64,000 nucleotides of DNA from Microbacterium sp. CGR2 (GTDB lineage Bacteria > Actinomycetota > Actinomycetes > Actinomycetales > Microbacteriaceae), in assembly GCF_003626735.1 (NCBI RefSeq), contig NZ_RBHX01000001.1, positions 2,480,001-2,544,000 on the forward strand. The letters run 5' to 3'. The notes beneath the pieces were generated by a model, which did no database searches, was not told the origin of the DNA, and saw only the letters and a list, made by a program, of their open reading frames with translations. Made by a program: the position numbers and the translations under genes. Shown here piece by piece: positions 55,844 through 64,000 of this stretch. Positions within the stretch are counted from its first letter, which is position 1. Every line of letters begins with the position of its first letter.

Positions 55844-58003
55844 ATGATCCCGCGCGCCGCGATCGAGAGTCTGGTCGACGACCTCCTGCTCGACGACCTC
55901 GGCTGCGCCCCCCACGTCGTCGTCACGCTCGCGACAGCCTTGCACGGCGACAAGTCGACGATCCGTGAGGTCGTCGGACGTCTGACGCGAGCACAGCGGC
56001 GCGGTCTGCGCTCCCTCCCCGAGCCGCTCCCGCTCGTTCCCGCCATAGCGCGCACCTTCCGGGACCTGAGTCTCAGCGATCAGGACAGAGATCTTCTCCT
56101 CGCGCTCTCCCTCTCGCTCGAGGGCGAGTCGGAACCGTTGCTCGACTTCGACGGTCGTCCTGCCGAAGCGATCGTCAGCGGTCCGCTCGGCGCTCATCTC
56201 GACCTGCACGCCGGTCGCATGACGTTCGTCGATCCTCGCCTGGAGATCTGGCTGCGGGCGAGGACGGCATCGGACACCTTCCGATCCGTGCATGAGCGTC
56301 TGAGCAGAATCTGCCGAGCACGCGGCGATCTGATCGGCACCCAGTGGCACGCCGCCCGCGCAGCATTGGTACGGGATGAACAGGCGGGCGCCGAGCTGAC
56401 GCGAATAGCCCGCGGATGCTCCCAGACCGGCTCGACCGACCGAGCGCTGCTCTTCGCGCGTGAGGCGTCGAACCACGCCGAAGGCGCCGATCATGACGAA
56501 TGCCGCTCCATCGTGGGTACGAGCCTGATGCGCTCCGGCTTCGCTGCGGAGGCGGTCGCCTGGCTGGGGGACCTGTTCCGCGACGGAGCGGAGAGTCAGC
56601 GCCTGCAGGGGCTCGCGGGGCTCATCGCTGCCCGCTCCTGCCTGCAGGGAACCGTGCCGGAGGTCAACCCGACCTCCCTGCGGCCCTGCACCGACGACGA
56701 CGGCGATTGGCATGCGTGGGCTCGGGCGACAGCGCTGACCGCGGTGCTCTGCGCCGAACGCGGTGATCGCGCCGGGATGCGCGCCTGGCTGATGGCGCTC
56801 CGGGAGGCAGCTGCGCGCGTCGGCGCGGAGCGCGAGCTGCGCGACCCTGCGGTCGCCCTGGGGACACTCATCATCGGGGAGCGCGAGTGCGATCAGGCCG
56901 AGGACGATGCGCAGGCCGAGTCTCCACGCAGCCGTGTGCTGCGGGCCCTGCAGGCGGCCATGGCCGGGGACATCGATCAGGGACTGCGTGTGCTGCGGAC
57001 GGCCGACACCGCCCTGGAGCCCGAGGTCGACTCACTCGTCGCCGGATTCGAGCACAGCCCGATCATTCGCGCGTACCGTTCCGTCGTCGAGGTGCTGCTC
57101 CTCGCCTGGCGCGGCGACATCGGACTCGCGCGGGAACGCCTCACGCTCGCCGCGCTCGAACTCCCGGTCGCATTGCCGCTCGCAGGCCTGGGTGTCGTGC
57201 TCGCACGTCGACTGGACCTGGCCGTCCTGGGCGAACTCGGGCCGATATCGCGTGCTCTCACGGCTGCGCTGCCGCCCGCGGTGAAGATCGACGCTCTCAT
57301 CGATCGCGGGATCGAGTCTTTCCTGGCAGGTGAGTTCGATGAGGCGGCGATGTCCGTGCGGCTCTGGCTCGATCTCGGTGCGCCGCAGACTTCACTGTGC
57401 GTACCCGGGCTCGACGAGGTCGCGCTGACGTGGGAAGGCGGTTCGTCCACCCGAGGAATCGTGGCACCGCCGGATATCTTTCTCGCGCACGCGCTACGGC
57501 TCCGCGCGGCGACGACGGCCGACAGTTCCTGGCGCACCGAGCATGACAGAGCGCAGGAGACCGCCCGTACGCTGAGATCGCCGTTCGCCAGAGGAAGGGC
57601 GGAGGCGATGCTCGGCGTCCACAGCGCGATTCGCGACGAGCTCGTCCTCGCGCGTGGGCACCTGCAGAGCGCGCAGCGTCTGTTCGAGCTTTCCGGCGCG
57701 ATGGCGTGGGCGCGCCTCACCGAGGATCGGCTGGCACGGCTCGACATGCGCGACGGAGACGCCGCCGCCGTCCCCGACGCCCTGACGACGTGTCGGCACA
57801 TCTGGGCGCAGGTGCTCACCGCACGCGAGGTCGAAGTGGCGATGCGGGCGGTCGGTGGGGCGGGCAACCGCGAGATCGCCGCGGCGCTGTGCGTGTCCGT
57901 CCGCACCGTGGAGGTGCATCTGGGGCGGATCTTCGCGAAGCTCGATGTGCGCGGGCGTGTGGGACTCACCGCGCTCGCACACCGTACGAATCAGCAGCTG
58001 TAG
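55844..58003 (+). CDS. LuxR-type HTH regulator without an ATPase domain
   Basis: A 719-residue protein whose C-terminal 65 residues are a clear LuxR helix-turn-helix (LTAREVEVAMRAVGGAGNREIAAALCVSVRTVEVHLGRIFAKLDVRGR). The rest is a long run of Ala/Leu/Arg-rich helices resembling the winged-helix and TPR-like middle region of LAL/MalT-type regulators. The N-terminal AAA ATPase of that family is missing: there is no Walker A motif, and the sequence starts where such proteins are already past it. The signal it senses is unknown. It separates rbfA from the truB block. Confidence 0.75.
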   Translation: MIPRAAIESLVDDLLLDDLGCAPHVVVTLATALHGDKSTIREVVGRLTRAQRRGLRSLPEPLPLVPAIARTFRDLSLSDQDRDLLLALSLSLEGESEPLLDFDGRPAEAIVSGPLGAHLDLHAGRMTFVDPRLEIWLRARTASDTFRSVHERLSRICRARGDLIGTQWHAARAALVRDEQAGAELTRIARGCSQTGSTDRALLFAREASNHAEGADHDECRSIVGTSLMRSGFAAEAVAWLGDLFRDGAESQRLQGLAGLIAARSCLQGTVPEVNPTSLRPCTDDDGDWHAWARATALTAVLCAERGDRAGMRAWLMALREAAARVGAERELRDPAVALGTLIIGERECDQAEDDAQAESPRSRVLRALQAAMAGDIDQGLRVLRTADTALEPEVDSLVAGFEHSPIIRAYRSVVEVLLLAWRGDIGLARERLTLAALELPVALPLAGLGVVLARRLDLAVLGELGPISRALTAALPPAVKIDALIDRGIESFLAGEFDEAAMSVRLWLDLGAPQTSLCVPGLDEVALTWEGGSSTRGIVAPPDIFLAHALRLRAATTADSSWRTEHDRAQETARTLRSPFARGRAEAMLGVHSAIRDELVLARGHLQSAQRLFELSGAMAWARLTEDRLARLDMRDGDAAAVPDALTTCRHIWAQVLTAREVEVAMRAVGGAGNREIAAALCVSVRTVEVHLGRIFAKLDVRGRVGLTALAHRTNQQL

Positions 58004-58017
58004 CGCGACGTTCTGGG

Positions 58018-58917
58018 TCAGCGGGGCAACGAGAGCAGTGCTCCGTCAGCCTCGGCCAGCCCGTCGGAGACCAGGGAATCGATCGCACGATCGCGCTGCA
58101 GCGGGTCCGGCCACTCAGGAAGCAGCGAGCCGAGCGCCACCGGCGTCGGGGCCGCCTCTCTGAGGATGCGCAGGACCGCACCCCGCGCCTGGCGGTCCGA
58201 TCCTTCATACGCCGCCTGGCGTCTGCGGTCATCGCCGGTGTCCGGACGCCCCGCTTGCAGCCAGGAACACGTCGATGCGAGAGGACACACCGCACACCGG
58301 GGCGAACGCGAGGTGCACACCGTGGCTCCGAATTCCATCGAGGCCGCATTCATCGCGGCGGCGTCGGCGTCTGCGGGCGGAAGGAGGGATTCCATGAGGA
58401 CGAGGTCGCGGCGCGACGGCGAAGACGGTTGCGACCGACCCTCCACCACGCGAGCGAGGACGCGCCGGGTGTTGGTGTCCACCACGGGATGCCGGTCGCC
58501 GTACGCGAACACTGCGACCGCCCGCGCGGTGTAGTCGCCGATGCCGGAGAGCGCGAGCAGGGCGTCGATGTCCCGCGGGACCGTGCCGTGGTGCCGAGTG
58601 GTGATCTCGCTCGCAGCCCGGTGCAGCCACAGAGCCCGCCTCGGATAGCCCAGATTCGCCCACTGCTGCACCACCTCGGCGCCGGAGGCTGCGGAGAGCG
58701 CGGCGGGGGTGGGCCAGCGTGCAAGCCAGGCCGCGAGGTGCGGGATCACGCGTGCGACCGGCGTCTGCTGCAGCATGAACTCGCTCACGAGCACACCCCA
58801 CGCTCCGAACTGCTCATGGAACTCGGATCGCCGCCATGGGAGATCGCGGGCCGCGGTCCGGTACCACCCGACGAGGGGCCGCAGGTCTGCGCGGAGTGGG
58901 GGTGGTTTCGCGGGCAC
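58018..58917 (-). CDS. mutY: A/G-specific adenine glycosylase
   Basis: DNA repair glycosylase that removes adenine mispaired with 8-oxoguanine. E46 in SEFMLQQTPV and D147 in VVDTNTRRV are the catalytic pair, with the HhH motif LSGIGDYTARAV between them. The [4Fe-4S] ligands C201, C208, C211 and C217 have the C-x6-C-x2-C-x5-C spacing. At 299 residues it lacks the C-terminal NUDIX-like domain of E. coli MutY, as in other Actinobacteria. The GTG at 58917 follows TAGGCT by six bases. Confidence 0.95.
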   Translation of the reverse strand: MPAKPPPLRADLRPLVGWYRTAARDLPWRRSEFHEQFGAWGVLVSEFMLQQTPVARVIPHLAAWLARWPTPAALSAASGAEVVQQWANLGYPRRALWLHRAASEITTRHHGTVPRDIDALLALSGIGDYTARAVAVFAYGDRHPVVDTNTRRVLARVVEGRSQPSSPSRRDLVLMESLLPPADADAAAMNAASMEFGATVCTSRSPRCAVCPLASTCSWLQAGRPDTGDDRRRQAAYEGSDRQARGAVLRILREAAPTPVALGSLLPEWPDPLQRDRAIDSLVSDGLAEADGALLSLPR

Positions 58918-58923
58918 CCCGAC

Positions 58924-58929
58924 AGCCTA
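58924..58929 (-). promoter_or_regulatory. -10 element TAGGCT, mutY
   Basis: Six bases before the mutY GTG; leaderless arrangement. Confidence 0.6.
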
Positions 58930-58991
58930 AGCGAGCCAGGGAGGGCCGCACGCCCCGTCCGAGCCGTGCAGTTCCGAGAGGGACGGCATCG

Positions 58992-58997
58992 TAGGCT
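58992..58997 (+). promoter_or_regulatory. -10 element TAGGCT, truB
   Basis: Six bases before the truB ATG; a GGGGGG between them is too close for a usual ribosome site. Confidence 0.55.
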
Positions 58998-59003
58998 GGG
59001 GGG

Positions 59004-59897
59004 ATGGTTTCGCCCGGCATCCTTCTCGTCGACAAGCCCCCAGGATTGACCAGTCACGATGTGGTCGCGCGGGCTCGACGGGCCTTCGGCACCCGCAAGG
59101 TGGGGCACGCCGGCACTCTCGACCCGATGGCGACCGGCCTGTTGGTGCTGGGCCTCGAAGGGGCGACGCGTCTGCTCACCTATGTCGTCGGCGCGGACAA
59201 GACGTACGCCGCGACGATCCGCTTGGGCCAGACCACGGGCACCGATGATGCCGACGGGGAGATTCTGTCCGAGGCCGCGCCGGAGGCGTGGACCGCCGTG
59301 ACCGACGACGCCGTGGCCTCGGGGATCGCCGCACTGACCGGGCGCATCCCGCAGGTGCCTAGCGCCGTCTCGGCGATCAAGGTGGACGGGCGCCGCGCCT
59401 ATGACCGCGTACGTGCCGGGGAGGATGTCGTGCTCGCCGCCAGAGAGGTGGTGGTGTCGCGATTCGACGTTGTCGGACGCCGGGAGGCTGACGGCACCCT
59501 GGACCTCGACGTGATGGTCGACTGTTCATCCGGCACATACATTCGGGCGCTCGCCCGCGATCTCGGGGCCGCGCTCGGAGTGGGCGGACATCTGACGGCG
59601 TTGCGGCGGACGCGCGTGGGCCCCTTCGAGGTGGCCGATGCCGTGACCGTGGAGCATCTCGAAGGGGCGCCACTGCTGACGCCGGGGCAGGCCGCGGGGC
59701 AGATCCTCACGGTCCTCGAAGTGTCGGACGACGAGGCGCGAGACCTCCGTCACGGAAAGCGACTCAGCGGTCAGGCCCGCCGGCTCGACGGGACACCTGC
59801 TGCCGCGATCGACGCACAGGGTGCGCTGATCGGGATCGTCGAGAAGCGCGGCGACGACATCAAGAGCGCGATGAACATGCCGGAGGCTGCTCGATGA
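59004..59897 (+). CDS. truB: tRNA pseudouridine(55) synthase
   Basis: Forms pseudouridine 55 in the T-loop of tRNAs. The catalytic aspartate is D40 in KVGHAGTLDPMATGLL, and LDKPPGLTSHDVV is the N-terminal signature. The YIRALARDLG segment is also conserved. Length 297 with a C-terminal extension typical of Actinobacteria. Its stop overlaps the start of the next membrane-protein gene (ATGA), so they are coupled. Confidence 0.96.
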   Translation: MVSPGILLVDKPPGLTSHDVVARARRAFGTRKVGHAGTLDPMATGLLVLGLEGATRLLTYVVGADKTYAATIRLGQTTGTDDADGEILSEAAPEAWTAVTDDAVASGIAALTGRIPQVPSAVSAIKVDGRRAYDRVRAGEDVVLAAREVVVSRFDVVGRREADGTLDLDVMVDCSSGTYIRALARDLGAALGVGGHLTALRRTRVGPFEVADAVTVEHLEGAPLLTPGQAAGQILTVLEVSDDEARDLRHGKRLSGQARRLDGTPAAAIDAQGALIGIVEKRGDDIKSAMNMPEAAR

Positions 59898-60262
59898 TCC
59901 TGTGGCTGACGATCGTGCAGATCGTGATCGCGGTGGCTGCGGGGGTCTTCTGTCTGGTGGCAGGCTTTGCCGGCCGACGACCGAGCGACTACAGCGTGGG
60001 TGCTCTCGCCCTCGTGGAAGCTGTGCTCCTCGTGCAGGTGGTGGTCGCGATCGTGGCGCCGCTCGCTGGCAATCCGCCCACCGGCGATCTCCTCGAGTAC
60101 TGGGTCTATCTCGTCTCAGCGGTGCTGCTTCCCGTCGGCGCGGTGATCTGGGCACTCACCGAGCGCAGCCGGTGGAGCACGGTGATCCTCGGCGTCGCTG
60201 CGCTCGCGATCGCCGTGATGCTGTGGCGCATGCAGGTGATCTGGACCATCCAGATCGCGTGA
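59894..60262 (+). CDS. Small four-helix membrane protein
   Basis: A 122-residue hydrophobic protein, family not recognised. Four predicted helices at about residues 3-25, 36-58, 67-85 and 93-112, with short basic loops (GRRPSD, TERSRW). Tight coupling to truB suggests co-expression. It resembles the next gene in size and topology. Confidence 0.7.
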   Translation: MILWLTIVQIVIAVAAGVFCLVAGFAGRRPSDYSVGALALVEAVLLVQVVVAIVAPLAGNPPTGDLLEYWVYLVSAVLLPVGAVIWALTERSRWSTVILGVAALAIAVMLWRMQVIWTIQIA

Positions 60263-60304
60263 CGGCCGACGCGGACGCACCGTCCGGCCCCGCCCGCGCG
60301 GCTC

Positions 60305-60310
60305 TAGGAT
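60305..60310 (+). promoter_or_regulatory. -10-like element TAGGAT
   Basis: Ten bases before the ATG at 60321; spacing is longer than the six bases seen elsewhere. Confidence 0.4.
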
Positions 60311-60320
60311 GGTAGGCGCT

Positions 60321-60758
60321 ATGAGCTCCACCGCCCCCTCCACTCGGATGACCGGAATCGGTCGCGTCCTCGTGATCGTCTACGCCGTCATGGCGCTCGC
60401 TGCCACCGGCCGCAGCTTCGTGCAGATCGTCCGCCGTTTCGACGAGGCACCGCTGGCCTACTCGTTGTCCGCTCTCGCAGCCGTCGTCTACATCCTCGCC
60501 ACGCTCGCTCTCGTCTTCGCGGGCCGCAGCGGATGGTACGCCGTCGCCTGGGTCGCGATCCTCTTCGAGCTCACCGGAGTGCTGGTGGTGGGGACACTCA
60601 GCGTCCTGCTTCCGGATCTCTTCCAGCATGAGACGGTGTGGTCGCTGTTCGGGCGCGGGTACCTGTTCATCCCGCTCGTGCTCCCGGTCTTCGGCATCTG
60701 GTGGTTGCGTACGCACCGTCCTGTGGAGTCGGACAGCCGGGTCGAGGTCAGCGCGTGA
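60321..60758 (+). CDS. Small four-helix membrane protein before ribF
   Basis: A 145-residue protein with four hydrophobic helices (about residues 12-31, 45-68, 73-96 and 109-129), family not recognised. ATG 60321 is preferred to 60309 because the TAGGAT hexamer would overlap the earlier codon. Its stop overlaps the ribF GTG (GTGA), so translation is probably coupled to ribF. Confidence 0.72.
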   Translation: MSSTAPSTRMTGIGRVLVIVYAVMALAATGRSFVQIVRRFDEAPLAYSLSALAAVVYILATLALVFAGRSGWYAVAWVAILFELTGVLVVGTLSVLLPDLFQHETVWSLFGRGYLFIPLVLPVFGIWWLRTHRPVESDSRVEVSA

Positions 60759-61717
60759 TCGTGTTCCGCGGGCCGGCGGACGTGCCGGAGGACTTCGGCC
60801 CGACGGCTGTGGCCATCGGCAAGTTCGACGGCGTACACGCCGGGCACCGCGCCGTCATCGAGCGTCTCAACGACGCGGCCGCGGTCGCGGGTGGGAGATC
60901 GGTCGCGGTCACCTTCGACCGGAACCCGCTCGCCGTGCTGAGACCGGATCGATGCCCGGAGAACGTCGTCACGGTCGATCGGAAGCTCGAGCTCCTCGGA
61001 GAGCTGGGTATCGACGCCACCATGGTGCTGACGTTCGACGCGGAGTTGGCCGACCGCAGTGCCGAGGAGTTCGTGGTGGACATCCTCGTCGAGTCTCTCC
61101 ACGTGTCGCGCGTGCTGGTGGGGAAGGACTTCCGCTTCGGTCGCGGGGGAGTGGGCACGCCGGACCTCCTCCGGACTCTGGGGCCGCGCTACGGCTTCTC
61201 GGTGGAAGTGGTCGACGACGTCTATCTCCCCGGTTCTTCCCGCCGAGTCTCCTCGACGTGGATCCGCGAATTGTTGACCGAGGGAGACGTCACCGGAGCT
61301 GCCCGCGTCCTCGGCCGGTACCCCGATGTGCGCGGCGAGGTGGTGCACGGCCTCAAGCGGGGTCGGGAGCTCGGCTTCCCCACCGCCAACCTCTCGCCCA
61401 TCGTGGGCGCCTTCGTTCCTGCCGACGGCGTATACGCGGGATGGCTGGTCGATCACGACACCGGGATCCGCCACCCTTCGGCGATCTCCGTCGGCACCAA
61501 CCCCACGTTCGACGACGTCGCGGACCGACAGGTGGAGGCCCACGTGGTCGGCGAGACCGGGCTCGACCTCTACGGACACGACGTCACCGTGGAATTCGTC
61601 CGCAGGCTCCGCGGCATGGTCGCCTTCGAGGGCATCGAGAAGCTCACCGCCCAGATCGCGACGGATGTCGCCGAAGCGGAGCGCGTGCTGGCTGAACATC
61701 CGGAGACGAATTCGTAA
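60755..61717 (+). CDS. ribF: Bifunctional riboflavin kinase/FAD synthetase
   Basis: Makes FMN and then FAD from riboflavin, 320 residues. The N-terminal adenylyltransferase domain has GKFDGVHAGHRAVI and VGKDFRFGRGGVG, and the ISSTWIRE-like segment here is RRVSSTWIRELL. The C-terminal flavokinase domain has GRELGFPTANL with the PTAN motif and the VGTNPTFD segment. The GTG overlaps the previous stop. rpsO, often the next gene, is replaced by a SNF2 helicase. Confidence 0.96.
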   Translation: MIVFRGPADVPEDFGPTAVAIGKFDGVHAGHRAVIERLNDAAAVAGGRSVAVTFDRNPLAVLRPDRCPENVVTVDRKLELLGELGIDATMVLTFDAELADRSAEEFVVDILVESLHVSRVLVGKDFRFGRGGVGTPDLLRTLGPRYGFSVEVVDDVYLPGSSRRVSSTWIRELLTEGDVTGAARVLGRYPDVRGEVVHGLKRGRELGFPTANLSPIVGAFVPADGVYAGWLVDHDTGIRHPSAISVGTNPTFDDVADRQVEAHVVGETGLDLYGHDVTVEFVRRLRGMVAFEGIEKLTAQIATDVAEAERVLAEHPETNS

Positions 61718-61756
61718 CCTGCGGTTCCTGGTCTCGGTGCGCGGGGCGGGATGACG

Positions 61757-61762
61757 TAGACT
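61757..61762 (+). promoter_or_regulatory. -10 element TAGACT, SNF2 helicase leader
   Basis: Transcription five to six bases after this hexamer would start at the first arm of the nested hairpin at 61768-61816 and give a leader of about 149 bases. Confidence 0.5.
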
Positions 61763-61767
61763 GGACA

Positions 61768-61816
61768 CCGGTTCGCACCGAGCCTCACGCGTCTCGCGTG
61801 CATCGGCGCAAACCGG
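61768..61816 (+). promoter_or_regulatory. Nested three-tier hairpin at the 5-prime end of the SNF2 leader
   Basis: Three nested arm pairs: CCGGTT (61768-61773) with AACCGG (61811-61816), CCGA (61778-61781) with TCGG (61803-61806), and CACGCG (61786-61791) with CGCGTG (61795-61800) around TCT. All three are perfect, separated by small internal loops. Confidence 0.65.
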
Positions 61817-61876
61817 ATCTATCGTTCGTACGGTCCTGGCTCACGCCACACGCGGACATCGAGAACGGACCCACAG

Positions 61877-61913
61877 CCTCCTGAGGATGCGGTGGGCCTT
61901 CACGCTCAGGAGG
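61877..61913 (+). promoter_or_regulatory. Shine-Dalgarno-sequestering helix before the SNF2 gene
   Basis: CCTCCTGAG at 61877-61885 is perfectly complementary to CTCAGGAGG at 61905-61913, which contains the AGGAGG ribosome site of the ATG at 61917. The loop is 19 bases. In this fold the site is completely paired. Confidence 0.7.
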
Positions 61914-61916
61914 AGC

Positions 61917-64000
61917 ATGCCGACCACGGCAACCGCCGCCACGCGGCGCAGGAAGACGTCCCGGCGGGATGACGAAGCCCCGCTCATCCCGATCCTCGCG
62001 CGCAAGGTGCGCGAGATCGAGGCGAAATCGCAGCGCGGAAAGCTCGGCCCGACCAATCGCGTCAAGTTCCAGGTGATCGCCTTCCTGGTGCGCGAGGAGC
62101 GCGCGCGGGTCAAGGCGGATGCCGAGCTCGGCGATGCCGCTCGCGCAGAACTGCTGAAGCGTCTCGACGGCGTGGCGACCATCCTCGCGAAGACGGCTGC
62201 ACGCGACACCTCCCTCATCCAGCTCCTCGAGGCGGATCAGGCGACCTCGCCCGTGGCGAAGCGGATGCGGCGGGATTGGCTCCTCGAGTCCGGAGCAGAA
62301 CTCGCGCCCGAAGAACTCATCATCGCGGATGCTGCCCCTGTGCAGATCGCGACGATCCCCGCCGCCATCGCCGAGCGCCAGGTCACGCCTCCGAGCGTCG
62401 AAGCCCGTCAACTCGCGAACCCGTTCCTGCCACCGAACCTGACCCCGCGAGGCACCGGTTCCACCCCGCGTCGACGCCTCGACGGTTGGGAACTGATGGG
62501 CCCGCTTTACAAGGCGTTCGAGACCGGGGCGGGCGGGTCCGTCGCCTCGATGGAACTGCCTCCTGCGCCGGAATACGATCATCTGTCGCCGAAGGGGCGC
62601 GAGGTGATGGTGCACCAGTCGCGCTTCATCGAAGCGGTGCGCTCCGGACACCGAAGCTTCCTGCTCGCCGACGAACCGGGACTGGGTAAGACTGCCCAGT
62701 CTCTGCTCGCGGCATCCGTCGCCGGCGCCTACCCGCTGCTCGCCGTCGTCCCGAACGTCGTCAAGATGAACTGGGCGCGCGAGGTCGAGCGGTGGACGCC
62801 GCAGCGACGCGCCACGGTCATTCAGGGCGACGGCACCGACATCGATGCCTTCGCGGACGTGTTCATCGTCAACTACGAGATCCTCGACCGCCACCTGTCC
62901 TGGCTCGCGTCGATCGGACTCCGCGGCATGGTGGTGGATGAGGCGCACTTCATCAAGAACCTCTCCTCCCAGCGATCGCAGAACGTGCTGTCCCTCGCCT
63001 CGCAGGTGCGCGAGCGCACTCCCGGTGGCGACCCGCTGATGCTCGCGCTCACCGGCACCCCCCTGATCAACGACGTCGAGGACTTCGACGCGATCTGGCG
63101 CTTCCTCGGGTGGACCACGGGCGAGAAGCCGGGTCCTGAACTGATGGAGAAGCTCGAGGCCACCGGTTTCACCCCCGCTGACAAGGCCTTCTACCCGGAG
63201 GCCCGCGAGGCTGTCATCTCGATGGGCATCGTCCGTCGGAAGAAGAAGGACGTCGCCGCCGATCTCCCGGACAAGCTCGTCGCCGACCTGCCGGTGCAGC
63301 TCGACGACGAGTTCGGCCGCAGCATCCGCCAGGCCGAACGCGAACTCGGGGAACGGCTCGCTGCGCGCTACCGCCGCAACATCGAAGCGCGTTCGTCGTC
63401 GGCTGGGTCCGCCGGGGGGTCGCGAGGGCTCGCGGGAGCGATCGACGAGGACGTCGTGCGTCTGGTCGCTCAGAACGAGCTCGAGGAGTCGAAGGCCGCC
63501 GGTACCGGGGGCGACAACGTCTTCACGATGGTGCGCCGCATCGGTCAGGCCAAGGCAGGGCTCGCAGCGGACTACGCCGCGCAGCTGCAGCGCTCAGTCG
63601 GCAAGGTCGTGTTCTTCGCGAAGCACATCGACGTCATGGATCAGGCTGAGGCGCACTTCGCCGCTGCCGGCATCCGGTCGGTGTCGATTCGCGGCGACCA
63701 GTCATCCACCGTGCGCCAGCAGGCGATCGATGACTTCAACGGCGATCCCGACGTCGGTATCGCGGTCTGCTCGCTGACCGCTGCGGGTGTGGGGCTCAAC
63801 ATGCAGGCCGCCTCCAACGTCGTTCTCGCCGAGTTGTCGTGGACGGCAGCAGAGCAGACGCAGGCCATCGATCGCGTGCACCGCATCGGTCAGGGCGAGC
63901 CGGTCACGGCATGGCGGATCATCGCAGCGCACACGATAGACACGAAGATCGCCGAACTCATCGACCAGAAGCAGGGCCTTGCTGCCCGCGCGCTGGACGG
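61917..64000 (+). CDS. SNF2-family DEAD/DEAH-box helicase, 3-prime end outside the window
   Basis: At least 694 codons, open to the window end. After a basic N-terminus and a helical region (about residues 1-215), the ATPase core has the P-loop LADEPGLGKTAQSLL (K258, T259), DEAH at 341-344 in VVDEAHFIKN, and ALTGTPLIND. The second RecA lobe includes KVVFFAKHIDVMDQAE, SLTAAGVGLNMQAA and QAIDRVHRIGQ. This is a SWI2/SNF2-type DNA translocase; partners are unknown and it may act on DNA repair or RNA polymerase. ATG 61917 is chosen for AGGAGG upstream; an in-frame ATG at 61887 lacks a site. Confidence 0.9.
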   Translation, partial: MPTTATAATRRRKTSRRDDEAPLIPILARKVREIEAKSQRGKLGPTNRVKFQVIAFLVREERARVKADAELGDAARAELLKRLDGVATILAKTAARDTSLIQLLEADQATSPVAKRMRRDWLLESGAELAPEELIIADAAPVQIATIPAAIAERQVTPPSVEARQLANPFLPPNLTPRGTGSTPRRRLDGWELMGPLYKAFETGAGGSVASMELPPAPEYDHLSPKGREVMVHQSRFIEAVRSGHRSFLLADEPGLGKTAQSLLAASVAGAYPLLAVVPNVVKMNWAREVERWTPQRRATVIQGDGTDIDAFADVFIVNYEILDRHLSWLASIGLRGMVVDEAHFIKNLSSQRSQNVLSLASQVRERTPGGDPLMLALTGTPLINDVEDFDAIWRFLGWTTGEKPGPELMEKLEATGFTPADKAFYPEAREAVISMGIVRRKKKDVAADLPDKLVADLPVQLDDEFGRSIRQAERELGERLAARYRRNIEARSSSAGSAGGSRGLAGAIDEDVVRLVAQNELEESKAAGTGGDNVFTMVRRIGQAKAGLAADYAAQLQRSVGKVVFFAKHIDVMDQAEAHFAAAGIRSVSIRGDQSSTVRQQAIDDFNGDPDVGIAVCSLTAAGVGLNMQAASNVVLAELSWTAAEQTQAIDRVHRIGQGEPVTAWRIIAAHTIDTKIAELIDQKQGLAARALD

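Overview
This 64-kb window is a high-GC actinobacterial chromosome segment. Gene order and protein features point to Microbacteriaceae, most likely Microbacterium or a close relative; that placement is an inference from content, not from a database match. Three conserved actinobacterial blocks run through it: (1) argS-lysA-hom-thrB-rho-prfA-prmC-tsaC-wecA-like-atpI-atpBEFHAGDC, (2) ispC(dxr)-rseP-ispG-proS, and (3) nusA-ylxR-infB-rbfA-truB-ribF. Between them sit lineage-variable genes. I see no rRNA, tRNA, IS element, prophage or CRISPR array. No stretch above about 230 bases lacks a gene.

Layout. 1-4300: a truncated SGNH hydrolase, argS, an LmeA-like lipid-binding protein and a BrkB-family membrane protein. 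4400-11450: lysine/threonine synthesis genes leading into rho (long disordered N-terminus, structured leader) and prfA. 11450-13000: cysK-cysE on the opposite strand, splitting prfA from prmC. 13050-23400: prmC, tsaC, a WecA/TagO-like transferase and the complete F1Fo ATP synthase operon, closed by a long terminator hairpin. 23400-31340: yaaA, a DUF5684-like membrane protein, a PP2C phosphatase beside an FtsK/EccC-like ATPase, an asparaginase, an OsmC protein and an acyltransferase. 31450-40120: a two-domain FKBP lipoprotein, ispC, a MurE-type ligase, a YcnI/membrane-protein pair, rseP, and a PhzE-type fused anthranilate/ADIC synthase behind a classical tryptophan attenuator. 40120-50930: ispG, AlaX-like editing protein, RNB nuclease, PEP-mutase-like enzyme, proS, LOG-family protein, PhoX phosphatase and an amine oxidase. 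51000-64000: nusA, ylxR, infB, rbfA, a LuxR-type regulator lacking its ATPase domain, mutY, truB, two small membrane proteins, ribF and a SNF2 helicase that runs off the window.

The strongest regulatory observations are: a complete trp attenuator (11-residue leader peptide with tandem Trp codons, mutually exclusive hairpins, U-tract) upstream of a PhzE-like gene; a SNF2-helicase leader with a nested 5-prime hairpin and a perfect 9-bp helix masking the Shine-Dalgarno; an 11-bp hairpin that takes in the infB Shine-Dalgarno; and a recurrent TANNNT hexamer placed exactly six bases before the start codon in 14 genes, which predicts widespread leaderless transcription.
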